From CAZKWG01 sp964615375 (GTDB lineage Bacteria; Myxococcota_A; UBA796; CAZKWG01): 64,000 nucleotides of DNA. Shown piece by piece: positions 19,835 through 27,048 of the stretch. The position numbers were made by a program, and so were the translations under genes. The stretch lies in NCBI GenBank assembly GCA_964615375.1, contig CAZTOW010000025.1:62001-126000 (forward strand). The letters are read 5' to 3'. Under the pieces are notes generated by a model that searched no databases, was not told the origin of the DNA, and saw only the letters and a list, made by a program, of their open reading frames with translations. Positions within the stretch are counted from its first letter, which is position 1; each line of letters begins with the position of its first letter.

Positions 19835-22402
19835 CTACACTATCGTAGGCTCGGCCTCAGCCGAGGCTGACGTGTCGCGGGACGTGGCTTCCGCGGCCGC
19901 ATTCTCAAACGTATGTGCCGCCGGCTTCCATCCGACGTAGCGCGGCGCGAGGAACCACCAGTACGGCTGAGCCCGAACCACCGCCTCCATGAAGACTACA
20001 TCGAGCTTCCCGTCATCAAGCACGGGCAGTTCCACCTCGGTCCGAAGCAGCTTCGCCTTAAAGCACTTGCGATAGTACGAGAACCGCCAGCGCTCCGCAT
20101 TGAGCGCAGCTTGGATGAAGACCAGGGCCTCAGGCGAGAGCGCGTCCTTCGGAATGGCTACCGCTACGTCGTCCTTGGCGCCGAACGTGTAGGGGTGTAT
20201 CTTCGTGGTCAGCGGCCAGCCGTTGAATGCGATGGTCAGGGCGTCCCTGTAGCAGGCTTCCTCTTCGACATCGTAGAGGGCAGCGACGCCGTTCCCGCTG
20301 TCCGCGCAGGAGACCACTGGCACATCTCCGGGGTCAAGATCACTGAGGTTATGGAACTCACCTGCAGTGATTGCGAACAGGGTGTCGAGAACCACCGGCT
20401 TGAACTTCACATTGGCCCATGACGGCTCCGGACCTTGCCGCGCACCACCTGCCAGACCAGTATTGAGAATCGAGGATCTGTGAGCTTGTTTACCGTGCTT
20501 GTCTCCGCCGTACATGAGGTCAATGCCGACCAGAGCAGAGATGTTCTCGCGGATCTGGATGTCGAGCCGTGCTCCGAGCTCCGCGGGAGAGGGTACGGCG
20601 CTCGAAAGGTATGCCTCAGGGGTCAGTTCCAGAAGAGGATCGGCCATGTCTACCGGCGCGACCCGTACCACTTCCGGGACCTCTGCGATTGATTGACATT
20701 GATCGGCAAGAAAGGTCCGGATTTTCGGCCGAAGCCGATCCAGGTCGTTCTCCCCACCCACCGCAAGGCGCTTCCTCTTCGACTTCCGGAAGCCATCGTT
20801 GAGGACGCGACACCACAACACGGGCTGGGCCCTCGGATGCGCGGCGCCCTTCCGGAGGATCAGGCCGACAGTCTGGTTCGCCACCGGATAGAATAACTCT
20901 TCGGGGAAGCTGATCACTGAGAGCAGCGTGTGGTTCTTGAGCAGGAGCTTTCGCCACTCCAAGCTATCGCCCGACTCCGTGACCACGGACATCGGTACGA
21001 TGGCGAAGAGGATCCCGCCATCAGCCATGGACTTGAGCGCGGCTGAAACGAAGCGGGACTCGGACTCATCCGACTTCTTTAGCGCAAAGGGCGGGTTCAT
21101 GAAAACGCGCGTGACCGGCTCGTGGCCCTTTTCGGCCACAATCGAGGCGTACTTGGCCGTAGGTCTACCTCCAGCCTGATCAGGTTGGAGGAACTTCGAG
21201 AGGCCATTCCCCTCCTTGATGTTGTTCTTCCCGTCCCCACGAAAGATCATGTTCACGATGGCCAGCGCCGCGACGTAGGACTCCTGCTCGATGCCAAACA
21301 GACAATGCTGCTTGAAGTGGTCGATCTGAGCTGCGTTTGCGGTCCTCCGGACATGATCGAATGCGGCCACCAGGAAGCCCCCCGTCCCGCAGGCCGGGTC
21401 GAGAACGATGTCGCTCGGGCCAACCCCGATCGCTTCCACCGCGAACCGAGTGACGTGGCGAGGAGTCAGAACGATGCCGATCTCCTTCGCTCCATTCCCG
21501 TAGCGTAGGAACACCTCGTAGAACTTCCCCAGGACGTCCGTGCCCGAGTTCATTGCGGACTTGATGTTGAGATTCTTGAGCACCTGGATCGTGCGGACCA
21601 ACGCCGCTTTGTACTTCACGTGGTTCTCTTCGCTCGTCGGCGGATCGATTTCGACGAAGGGGAAGAACTCACTCTTTCCTTGTGTCCGGAGCACCCCCTT
21701 CGAACGCGCGTTGATGTCCCCAATGAGCACCTGGAGTTCACTGTCCACACTGGGGCCCGAATCGTTCAACAGGGCCAGGAGGAGCGCAGCCATGACGCGG
21801 GCGCGCTCGTTCTTGTTGATTCCGCCCTTGTGCAGCGTTGCGTTGATGTCTTCGGCGGCCGTGAGGAATATTCCCTCGTCTACTTGGAGATCCGCGATAT
21901 GCGGGTTTCCTGTTTCGAGAAGGGTCTTCACCAGCGACGGAGCGAGAAGCCCGGTAGCCTCCACACCATTGATGGTCACGACCTCATACCGACCGTTGAC
22001 CATGAGGTACGTTCGGACGTCGTAGCCGCTGGTTTCGTTGCCTGCGACGCCGGAAATCAGGGGGACCGTGAGCACGCCCCCGCGCACGATCGGAGCCGCG
22101 TAGTCGCACTCAGCCTCCCGGAGTGCCTGATCGAGCGCGGAGCGCTTGCTCTTCGCCTCGATGACCCACAGCCTGGACTCGGAGAGCTTTACAATGTACT
22201 CGGGGCGCATCTTCCCGAGGCAGCGCTTGATCTCGGGATGTCCGAGGCACTGGTTTTGCGTCCAGACCTGGCCCACGGGATCCCGATCGGGACTCTTCGT
22301 GTGCCAGCCCAGCCCTTCAAGCTGATTTCTGGTGTAGATATAGGCTTCAACCTCGCTTTCCGCTGAGTTCGTCGTGGAGCGCGGCTTCTGCTGTTTCGCC
22401 AT
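19835..22402 (-). CDS. single-chain restriction-modification enzyme (nuclease + N6-adenine methylase + specificity region)
   Basis: The 855-aa protein has three parts. Residues about 1-130 hold a PD-(D/E)XK-like nuclease region (RPEYIVKL...RLWVIEAKSK). Residues about 270-600 are an HsdM-type adenine methylase with DPACGTGGF (SAM site) and NPPF (catalytic). The last ~230 residues look like a type I target-recognition domain (KFKPVVLDTLFAITAGEFHNL). This is the plan of type IIG/I-like fused enzymes that cut and methylate with one chain. GC is clearly below that of its flanks, which suggests transfer. GAGG precedes the ATG by 6 nt. Confidence 0.87.
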   Translation of the reverse strand: MAKQQKPRSTTNSAESEVEAYIYTRNQLEGLGWHTKSPDRDPVGQVWTQNQCLGHPEIKRCLGKMRPEYIVKLSESRLWVIEAKSKRSALDQALREAECDYAAPIVRGGVLTVPLISGVAGNETSGYDVRTYLMVNGRYEVVTINGVEATGLLAPSLVKTLLETGNPHIADLQVDEGIFLTAAEDINATLHKGGINKNERARVMAALLLALLNDSGPSVDSELQVLIGDINARSKGVLRTQGKSEFFPFVEIDPPTSEENHVKYKAALVRTIQVLKNLNIKSAMNSGTDVLGKFYEVFLRYGNGAKEIGIVLTPRHVTRFAVEAIGVGPSDIVLDPACGTGGFLVAAFDHVRRTANAAQIDHFKQHCLFGIEQESYVAALAIVNMIFRGDGKNNIKEGNGLSKFLQPDQAGGRPTAKYASIVAEKGHEPVTRVFMNPPFALKKSDESESRFVSAALKSMADGGILFAIVPMSVVTESGDSLEWRKLLLKNHTLLSVISFPEELFYPVANQTVGLILRKGAAHPRAQPVLWCRVLNDGFRKSKRKRLAVGGENDLDRLRPKIRTFLADQCQSIAEVPEVVRVAPVDMADPLLELTPEAYLSSAVPSPAELGARLDIQIRENISALVGIDLMYGGDKHGKQAHRSSILNTGLAGGARQGPEPSWANVKFKPVVLDTLFAITAGEFHNLSDLDPGDVPVVSCADSGNGVAALYDVEEEACYRDALTIAFNGWPLTTKIHPYTFGAKDDVAVAIPKDALSPEALVFIQAALNAERWRFSYYRKCFKAKLLRTEVELPVLDDGKLDVVFMEAVVRAQPYWWFLAPRYVGWKPAAHTFENAAAEATSRDTSASAEAEPTIV

Positions 22403-22493
22403 GGGGAACCTCGGATGAAGTCCGTAATACGTTTGAGAAATTATGCAAGCCGAAGCCGGCTAATTTGTGGTAGTCCTGGATCTTCTGAATCAT
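22347..22493 (-). CDS. possible short ORF upstream of and overlapping the R-M gene
   Basis: A frame open from just after a stop near 22530 reads as plausible protein (LVNPEMIQKIQDYHKLAGFG) and ends 56 bp inside the R-M gene. ATG at 22493 would give 48 aa. It may be a remnant of a gene cut by the neighbouring insertion sequence, or a small regulator. No Shine-Dalgarno was seen. Confidence 0.25.
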   Translation of the reverse strand: MIQKIQDYHKLAGFGLHNFSNVLRTSSEVPHGETAEAALHDELSGKRG

Positions 22494-22591
22494 CTCAGGA
22501 TTGACCAACAAGACGGACAAATTATGGCCAATCGAGCGTTAGGTCTCGTGCATTCCTCCGCTATGTAGTGTATATTTCAAATGACAGAAAG

Positions 22592-22620
22592 CCCCGAGGG
22601 TGTTGGTAGCACCCTCGGGG
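22592..22620. terminator. strong stem-loop at the left side of the IS4-like element
   Basis: CCCCGAGGGTG (22592-22602) pairs perfectly with CACCCTCGGGG (22610-22620) around a 7-nt loop. Read leftward, the stem is followed by CTTTCTGTC, which would suit a weak terminator in that direction. Its place 108 bp before the transposase ATG also suits a hairpin that blocks read-in transcription into an insertion sequence. Confidence 0.55.
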
Positions 22621-22727
22621 CGGACTGGAGACCAGCTCAGGGTACGAGCTGGGGAGCCTCCAGCGTCCGGGCGGACACTGAGAGCGTAGCCCCTGCTTTG
22701 TCTGGGCGCCACCTCTCGGGCTCCGCG

Positions 22728-24032
22728 ATGAGCGTTCATCGAGCCCTGGCCGACTTCTGCGCGGAGGTCGGACAGGATCAGTACGTCCCGAACCAGCGCT
22801 GGATCGCCGATATGCTCCGGGGCATGGCGATCTCGAAGTCGCCGATGCTCTCCGAGATCGGGCGCGCGCTGGACGAGGAGGCCGAGGACGGCGATCCCCG
22901 TCGCCTCATCCACACGGAGAAGCGACTGAGCCGGGGGCTGAACTCGGATCGCCTGGACGACGCGGCCCTGCTGGCCCGTCACCTGGACGTGGTGGCCCGT
23001 CACGCGCGCCGCGACGACGGCGAGGGCGTGGTGGTGGCGGTGGACTACACCGACCTGGCCAAGCCCTGGGCGAACCCGGACCCCGAGCGGGGCATGGAGG
23101 GGGTCTCGCGGTGCTGGAACGGCTCGGACGGGGAGACCGGGCTCGGCTACCCCGTGGTGCAGCTCGAAGCCGACCTCGGCGAGCTTCAGATCCCCGTCCT
23201 CCTGCATCCGTTCAGCTACGAGGAGATCGCGAAGTCCTCTCAGACCTCCGTCTTCCTGGAGCAGATCCGAATCGCCGCCCCCTCCATCGGGCCGCGCGCG
23301 TGGTGGACCTCGGATCGTGGCTTCGACAACACCCGCTACCTCGACGGACTCGACGCCCTGAACCTGCGCTGGATCTGCCGCCTTCAGTACGCGGTGAAGA
23401 ACCAGCGCGAGGTCTTCACCGCGGACGGCCGATGCCTGAGCGTGGAGGACGCCGCGCTCGAAGTGATCCCCCGCTTCAAGATGGAGATCAAGGCGGGCCG
23501 GAAGCGGGCGAAGGGCGCGGGGAAGAAGACGATCACGCTCGAAGTCGGCTCCCGGAAGGTCTACCTCTCCAACCAGAAGAACCACCCGAGCCCGAAGGGG
23601 AAGGCGCGCACCCTGATCGTGGTCTGGGGCTTCGGGAAGCAGCCCCTCGCCCTGCTGGCGTCGGAGCACCTGGAGGGGAAGGCGGCCATCCTGGAGGCGG
23701 CGCGCGCCTACGGGCGGCGCTGGAAGTGCGAGGAGGCGACCCGGGCCATGAAGGACTCCAGGGGCTGGGGCGTGGACCTCGAAGACGTGCGGGCGCTGAC
23801 CCTGCGCGGCGTGCGGCGGATCGCCCTGCTCGCCACCATCCTGTATGCGTTCCTGGCCACGATCCGCGAGACCGGCGGGGATCTCATGGAGCGTGTGCTC
23901 GCGCTGGTGTCGGCGTTCGGGAAGCTCCCGCCCGATCCCCGCTATCGGGTCTTCCGGGGGATGGGGGAGATGTTGAGGCGCGCCGGACGACGGCGGGAAC
24001 GGGGAGATCGTAGGGGCGAGGAAGCGCTCTGA
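22728..24032 (+). CDS. IS4-family-like DDE transposase
   Basis: The 434-aa transposase begins at ATG 22728 (MSVHRALADF); an upstream in-frame extension has no start signal. The RNase-H-like core shows VAVDYTDLAK (first Asp), WWTSDRGFDN (second Asp) and YGRRWKCEEATRAMKDSRGW, which carries the Y-(2)-R-(3)-E-(6)-K arrangement typical of IS4-type enzymes. The reading frame is intact, so the element may still be active. It sits next to the R-M island. Confidence 0.88.
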   Translation: MSVHRALADFCAEVGQDQYVPNQRWIADMLRGMAISKSPMLSEIGRALDEEAEDGDPRRLIHTEKRLSRGLNSDRLDDAALLARHLDVVARHARRDDGEGVVVAVDYTDLAKPWANPDPERGMEGVSRCWNGSDGETGLGYPVVQLEADLGELQIPVLLHPFSYEEIAKSSQTSVFLEQIRIAAPSIGPRAWWTSDRGFDNTRYLDGLDALNLRWICRLQYAVKNQREVFTADGRCLSVEDAALEVIPRFKMEIKAGRKRAKGAGKKTITLEVGSRKVYLSNQKNHPSPKGKARTLIVVWGFGKQPLALLASEHLEGKAAILEAARAYGRRWKCEEATRAMKDSRGWGVDLEDVRALTLRGVRRIALLATILYAFLATIRETGGDLMERVLALVSAFGKLPPDPRYRVFRGMGEMLRRAGRRRERGDRRGEEAL

Positions 24033-24143
24033 CCGCGAGGGGTGGACAGGGGTCGCCCCCCTGTGCTACCCCTGGAGGCACAACGAGAACGGCCCGCCGT
24101 GGAGGTGCGAACTCCCCGACGGGCCTAAGCCCAGGAGGTAGGA

Positions 24144-24224
24144 GTGAACTACACCCCCGGGCCTGCGCCCATCTATGCGCGCAGGTTCCACCGTGTCAAA
24201 CGACGGATTTACGCCGTCTCCTGA
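24144..24224 (+). CDS. 26-aa basic peptide ORF with strong ribosome-binding site
   Basis: AGGAGG at 24133-24138 lies 5 nt before a GTG that opens 26 codons. The encoded peptide is basic and aromatic (YARRFHRVKRRIYAVS at its end). It lies in the 268-bp gap between the transposase and the next gene, after a GGCCCG/CGGGCC stem (about 24092-24125). It could be a leader peptide or a small protein; nothing homologous is recognised. The rest of the gap shows no gene. Confidence 0.35.
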   Translation: MNYTPGPAPIYARRFHRVKRRIYAVS

Positions 24225-24300
24225 CTGCTGGCCCGGTAGGCTGGCTTTCGCCCGCTTGCCCGACTGCCGGTCAACCCCGGCGGGCATGGAGACGTGCGTC

Positions 24301-24792
24301 ATGAAGACCCTGATCAAGTGGCGGATCGACGACTGGACCGACCACACCGCCTATGAGGCCATGATCGAGATGGTGGGGGGCGAGGAGATGGCCCCCTTCC
24401 AGCGCGCCCAGCAGCGCGCCCGCATCGCCTTGGAGAACACCCTGACCTCCGAGCAGCGACGGATCTACGCCGACTACTCCGACAGCGTGTCCGACGCCTG
24501 GGCGGCGCGCGAGGCGGTAGCGACCCGCGTCGCGCTGCTGTGCGGGATCGCCATCGGCGGGGCGCTCCGCTCCCACCCCGACCAGCCCGCCGAGGACGTG
24601 ATCGACCTCGTGGTGGCGTCGGTGGCGTCCGTGCTCTCCTCGGCGCTGCCCGTCGAGGCGGGCGGGGACGCCGCGCGCGTGGCCCTGGAGACGCTGGCGC
24701 TCGCCGAGCGGGCCCCCGTGGGGGAGGCGGGCGGCTACCGGGCGGCGCGGCGCCCCACCTTCCGTGTCGTCGGGGCGGGTAGCCGCCAGTAA
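24301..24792 (+). CDS. hypothetical helical protein (163 aa)
   Basis: ATG 24301 has GGAG about 8 nt upstream; an in-frame ATG at 24289 is also possible. The product is mainly alpha-helical with no signal peptide. It starts KTLIKWRIDDWTDHTAYEAM and contains LTSEQRRIYADYSDSVSDAW. The C-terminal quarter is Gly/Arg rich and likely disordered. A good rho-independent terminator follows 26 bp after the stop, so it forms its own transcription unit. I do not recognise the family. Confidence 0.6.
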   Translation: MKTLIKWRIDDWTDHTAYEAMIEMVGGEEMAPFQRAQQRARIALENTLTSEQRRIYADYSDSVSDAWAAREAVATRVALLCGIAIGGALRSHPDQPAEDVIDLVVASVASVLSSALPVEAGGDAARVALETLALAERAPVGEAGGYRAARRPTFRVVGAGSRQ

Positions 24793-24818
24793 CACAGGTG
24801 TAACGTCGATCCTACAAC

Positions 24819-24853
24819 GGCCCCCGGATTGATCGCCGGGGGCCTTGCTTTTT
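24819..24853 (+). terminator. rho-independent terminator
   Basis: GGCCCCCGG and CCGGGGGCC form a 9-bp GC-rich stem with an 8-nt loop, followed by TTGCTTTTT. It ends the hypothetical gene 24301-24792. Confidence 0.9.
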
Positions 24854-24916
24854 CATGAAACACGCCTTCACGGAGGAACGCCGGGAAATTCTGGGTAAGG
24901 TCCTGTAGCGCGGCAC

Positions 24917-24945
24917 TTGACACCCGGGCCAGGGCCCCATAAATG
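24917..24945 (+). promoter_or_regulatory. sigma-70-type promoter of tRNA-Val
   Basis: A perfect -35 TTGACA at 24917-24922 is followed, after 17 bp, by a weak -10 (TAAATG, 24940-24945). The expected transcription start is around 24952, just before the tRNA. Confidence 0.65.
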
Positions 24946-24956
24946 GCGGGTGCTGG

Positions 24957-25031
24957 GGGCGACTAACTCAGCGGGAGAGTACTACCTTCACACGGTAGGA
25001 GTCACAGGTTCGAATCCTGTGTCGCCCACCA
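24957..25031 (+). tRNA. tRNA-Val (anticodon CAC), CCA encoded
   Basis: The 75-nt cloverleaf folds fully. The acceptor is GGGCGAC/GTCGCCC, the D arm ACTC/GAGT, and the anticodon arm CTACC-TTCACAC-GGTAG with anticodon CAC. The T arm is ACAGG-TTCGAAT-CCTGT, the discriminator is A, and CCA is encoded. It has its own promoter and terminator. Confidence 0.97.
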
Positions 25032-25042
25032 CCTCTAGACAG

Positions 25043-25077
25043 GCCGCCTGTAACCTCGTGTTACAGGCGGCTTTTTT
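25043..25077 (+). terminator. rho-independent terminator of tRNA-Val
   Basis: GCCGCCTGTAAC (25043-25054) pairs perfectly with GTTACAGGCGGC (25060-25071) around a 5-nt loop and is followed by six T. It is a textbook intrinsic terminator. Confidence 0.96.
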
Positions 25078-25183
25078 CGTTTCTGGCCACTGCGCGGCCG
25101 GCGCCTCACGGCCGGCAGGAACGCGACGGTCGCCGACGCTGAAGGCGTTGATCCCGGTGCGCGCTGACGGTTAGACTCGTCCC

Positions 25184-25417
25184 ATGCTCGACGACACCCG
25201 ACCCGAAGCCCAGGCGGTCCAGATGGCGCTCTACCGCCGGATGAGCGGCGAGCGCCGTGTCGCGCTGATGTTCGAGATGTCCGAGGAAGCACGTCAGATC
25301 ACGCTCGCGGGGCTGCGTCGGCAGCATGCGGGGCTGGACGAGCGCGAGATCGTGCACCTGGAGCGCACGCGGCGGCTCGGGGCGGCGCTCGCGGACGCCG
25401 CCTGGCCACGACGGTGA
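25184..25417 (+). CDS. small partner protein of a nucleotidyltransferase module (77 aa)
   Basis: A short charged helical protein whose core reads ALYRRMSGERRVALMFEMSE. Its stop overlaps the GTG of the nucleotidyltransferase gene by 4 nt (GTGA), the usual toxin-antitoxin arrangement. A shortened copy with an in-frame deletion lies at 32079-32243. I infer that it is the antitoxin or accessory half of the pair; no DNA-binding fold is obvious. Confidence 0.7.
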   Translation: MLDDTRPEAQAVQMALYRRMSGERRVALMFEMSEEARQITLAGLRRQHAGLDEREIVHLERTRRLGAALADAAWPRR

Positions 25418-25980
25418 GCCTGCGCGACTTCCTGGCTCGGCTCACGGGTGCGCTGGATCAGGCTGGCGTCCCCTACATGATCGCCGGATCCATCGCCAGC
25501 ACCTACTACAGCGCGCCGCGGACCACCCAGGATGTGGACCTCGTCGTCGAGCTCGATGGGGCGCGGCTGCAGGCGCTGCTGGCCTCGCTGCCCGAGGACG
25601 AGCTCTACTACAGCATGGACGCGGCGCGCGACGCGCTGCGCCGTCGGTCGATGTTCAACGTCATCGATCTGGCGACCGGCTGGAAGGCGGACCTCATCGT
25701 GCGCAAGGGCCGGCCCTTCAGCGCCGAGGAGCTTCGACGGCGCGTCCAGGTGGATCTGCTGGGGCTCCGGGTCTGGATGGCGACGGCGGAGGACTGCGTG
25801 ATCTCCAAGCTGGAGTGGGCCCGCGCCGGCAGCTCCGAGCGCCAGGTTCGGGATGTGCGCGGCATCCTGGACGCGCAGGGCGATGCGCTCGATCGCGCCT
25901 ACGTTGAGCACTGGGTGCGCGAGCTGGGGCTCGAAGAGCTGTGGGCTGAAGCGCGTGGTACATCCGATGGGCAAGGTTGA
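25414..25980 (+). CDS. MNT/AbiEii-type nucleotidyltransferase
   Basis: The 188-aa protein has a GTG start. The nucleotidyltransferase signature is clear: GS of IAGSIASTYYSAPRTTQDVD with the DxD metal pair (DVDLVV) at about residue 42, and a third carboxylate in WKADLIV. Such enzymes attach nucleotides to tRNA or protein and act as toxins or antitoxins in AbiE- and MNT-type modules. It is coupled to the 77-aa partner. Parts of this gene are repeated at 26905-26936 and 32240-32328. Confidence 0.85.
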   Translation: MSLRDFLARLTGALDQAGVPYMIAGSIASTYYSAPRTTQDVDLVVELDGARLQALLASLPEDELYYSMDAARDALRRRSMFNVIDLATGWKADLIVRKGRPFSAEELRRRVQVDLLGLRVWMATAEDCVISKLEWARAGSSERQVRDVRGILDAQGDALDRAYVEHWVRELGLEELWAEARGTSDGQG

Positions 25981-26514
25981 CGGCCGCGGTGCTCGCTAAA
26001 GGCCGCGCCCAGGCTTGCGCCCATGCCCACGTTGACACGTTCCGGGTCTCGCAGACCCGTGCCCCCATAAGCGCGCCTCGGGTGTGTGCGATGACCGGAT
26101 GGCGCAAGATGACGCGGGACCGGCAAGAAGAGTGCGTTCGGAGTTTGAAATTCGAGGTAAAGAGCAAACAAACTCGTGGCCCCAGCACGGTTCGGAGGGT
26201 TGACGGAGCAGCCGATCAGGATCCAGTGTCAGGCATGGAAGGCGTTCATCCAACCTATCCCCCGCCTGCCGCGAGACGTTCACCGCCACCGACCAGTCCT
26301 GTCCGACCTGCGAGAAGGAGGACGGGCTCGACGAGGCGCGGTGAGCACTGTCGTTGCGTCGGGCGGTGCCGCACACGGAGGACGTCGGGGAGCTCGCGAC
26401 TTCGGCGGGATCCTCGGCGTGCCGACCCGAGACCCGCCTGTCGGTCGATTCTCGCCCGGCTGGACGGCGGCCACCGTCTGGAGGATGATGCCGGGCACAC
26501 TCGCGAGGTCTGCA
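25981..26514. other. 534-bp stretch without a convincing gene
   Basis: Both strands carry long open frames here, but none has protein-like composition, a start signal or a recognisable motif. A small perfect hairpin CGGGTCT-CGC-AGACCCG lies at 26043-26059. In one frame a short Cys-containing stretch (CRETFTATDQSCPTCEKEDG) ends at 26342 and may be debris of a lost gene. The segment is of lower GC than the flanks and leads directly into the profilin gene. Confidence 0.5.
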
Positions 26515-26904
26515 ATGGCTGGCTGGCAATCGTACGTGGATGGCACGCTGGTAGGCTCGAAGCGCCTCACACGCGCCGCGATCATCGGCTTCCAGGACAA
26601 GGCGGTATGGGCGACGTCCCCGAGCTTCACGTTGAAGCCGGAGGAGGTGACGGCCCTCCTGGCCGCGTTCCGCGATCCGACGAATATCCGGGCCAGCGGC
26701 CTGTGGCTCGCCGGCGTCAAGTACTTCGCGCTCCGCTGCGACGAACGCTCGATCTACTCGAAGGTCGGTGAGGCTGGCGCGGTCTGCGTGAAGGCGAATT
26801 CGGTCGTGCTCGTCGGGATCTATGACGCCAAGATCAAGCCGACAGAGGCGGCGACGGTCGTGGAGAAGCTCGCCGACTTCCTCATCGAATCGGGCTCGGC
26901 CTGA
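26515..26904 (+). CDS. eukaryote-type profilin (bacterial)
   Basis: The complete 129-aa protein is of normal profilin length. ATG has GAGG upstream (spacing about 6). Every landmark of classical profilins is visible: N-terminal WQSYVDGTLVG (Trp4, Tyr7), VWATSPSF (Trp32), KPEEVTALLAAFRDP, LAGVKYFALR, RSIYSKVG, VLVGIYDAKIKP and a C-terminal VVEKLADFLIESG helix. From memory, the spacing and residues are closest to amoebozoan profilins. Profilins bind actin monomers, poly-Pro and phosphoinositides; Trp4, Tyr7 and Trp32 correspond to poly-Pro contacts, while the usual terminal aromatic is missing. No actin gene is in the window. The stop codon abuts a nucleotidyltransferase-gene fragment. Transfer from an amoeba-like eukaryote is inferred. 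Confidence 0.93.
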   Translation: MAGWQSYVDGTLVGSKRLTRAAIIGFQDKAVWATSPSFTLKPEEVTALLAAFRDPTNIRASGLWLAGVKYFALRCDERSIYSKVGEAGAVCVKANSVVLVGIYDAKIKPTEAATVVEKLADFLIESGSA

Positions 26905-26936
26905 ATCGCCAGCACCTGCTACAGCGCGGCGCGGGA
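26905..26936 (+). pseudogene. fragment of a nucleotidyltransferase gene next to the profilin stop
   Basis: The 32 bases starting at the A after the profilin TGA match the nucleotidyltransferase gene from 25492 with three mismatches (ATCGCCAGCACC-TGC-TACAGCG). The fragment begins precisely at the 11-mer ATCGCCAGCAC, where the third copy (32240-32328) ends. It is a recombination scar and not a gene. Confidence 0.75.
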
Positions 26937-27048
26937 CGCGGCGCCATGGGCACCTCACCTGCTGTCTGGGTCATGCACCAGGTGAGCAGGCGGACGCGGC
27001 CCCCGCTCGTTCATCCTCCTCCTGCCGGCTATATTCCGGCGAGCGGCG

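Larger units (their letters stand above)
22592..24032 (+). mobile_element. IS4-like insertion sequence (outer ends not resolved)
   Basis: A complete DDE transposase gene is flanked by a strong hairpin on the left. I looked for terminal inverted repeats and target duplications around 22540-22600 and 24030-24110 and found none convincing. The limits given are therefore the hairpin and the transposase stop, not true IS ends. Confidence 0.45.

Noticed and set aside
22440..24110. Terminal inverted repeats of the IS4-like element
   Set aside because: No matching ends or target duplication could be found by eye; only internal hairpins are present.
26176..26514. N-terminal extension of the profilin frame back to 26176
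   Set aside because: The added 113 residues show no domain character, and the profilin family begins exactly at the ATG 26515 position with a Shine-Dalgarno.
25996..26958. 320-aa minus-strand frame antisense to the profilin gene
   Set aside because: Composition is shadow-like and it lacks any motif; the plus-strand profilin is unmistakable.
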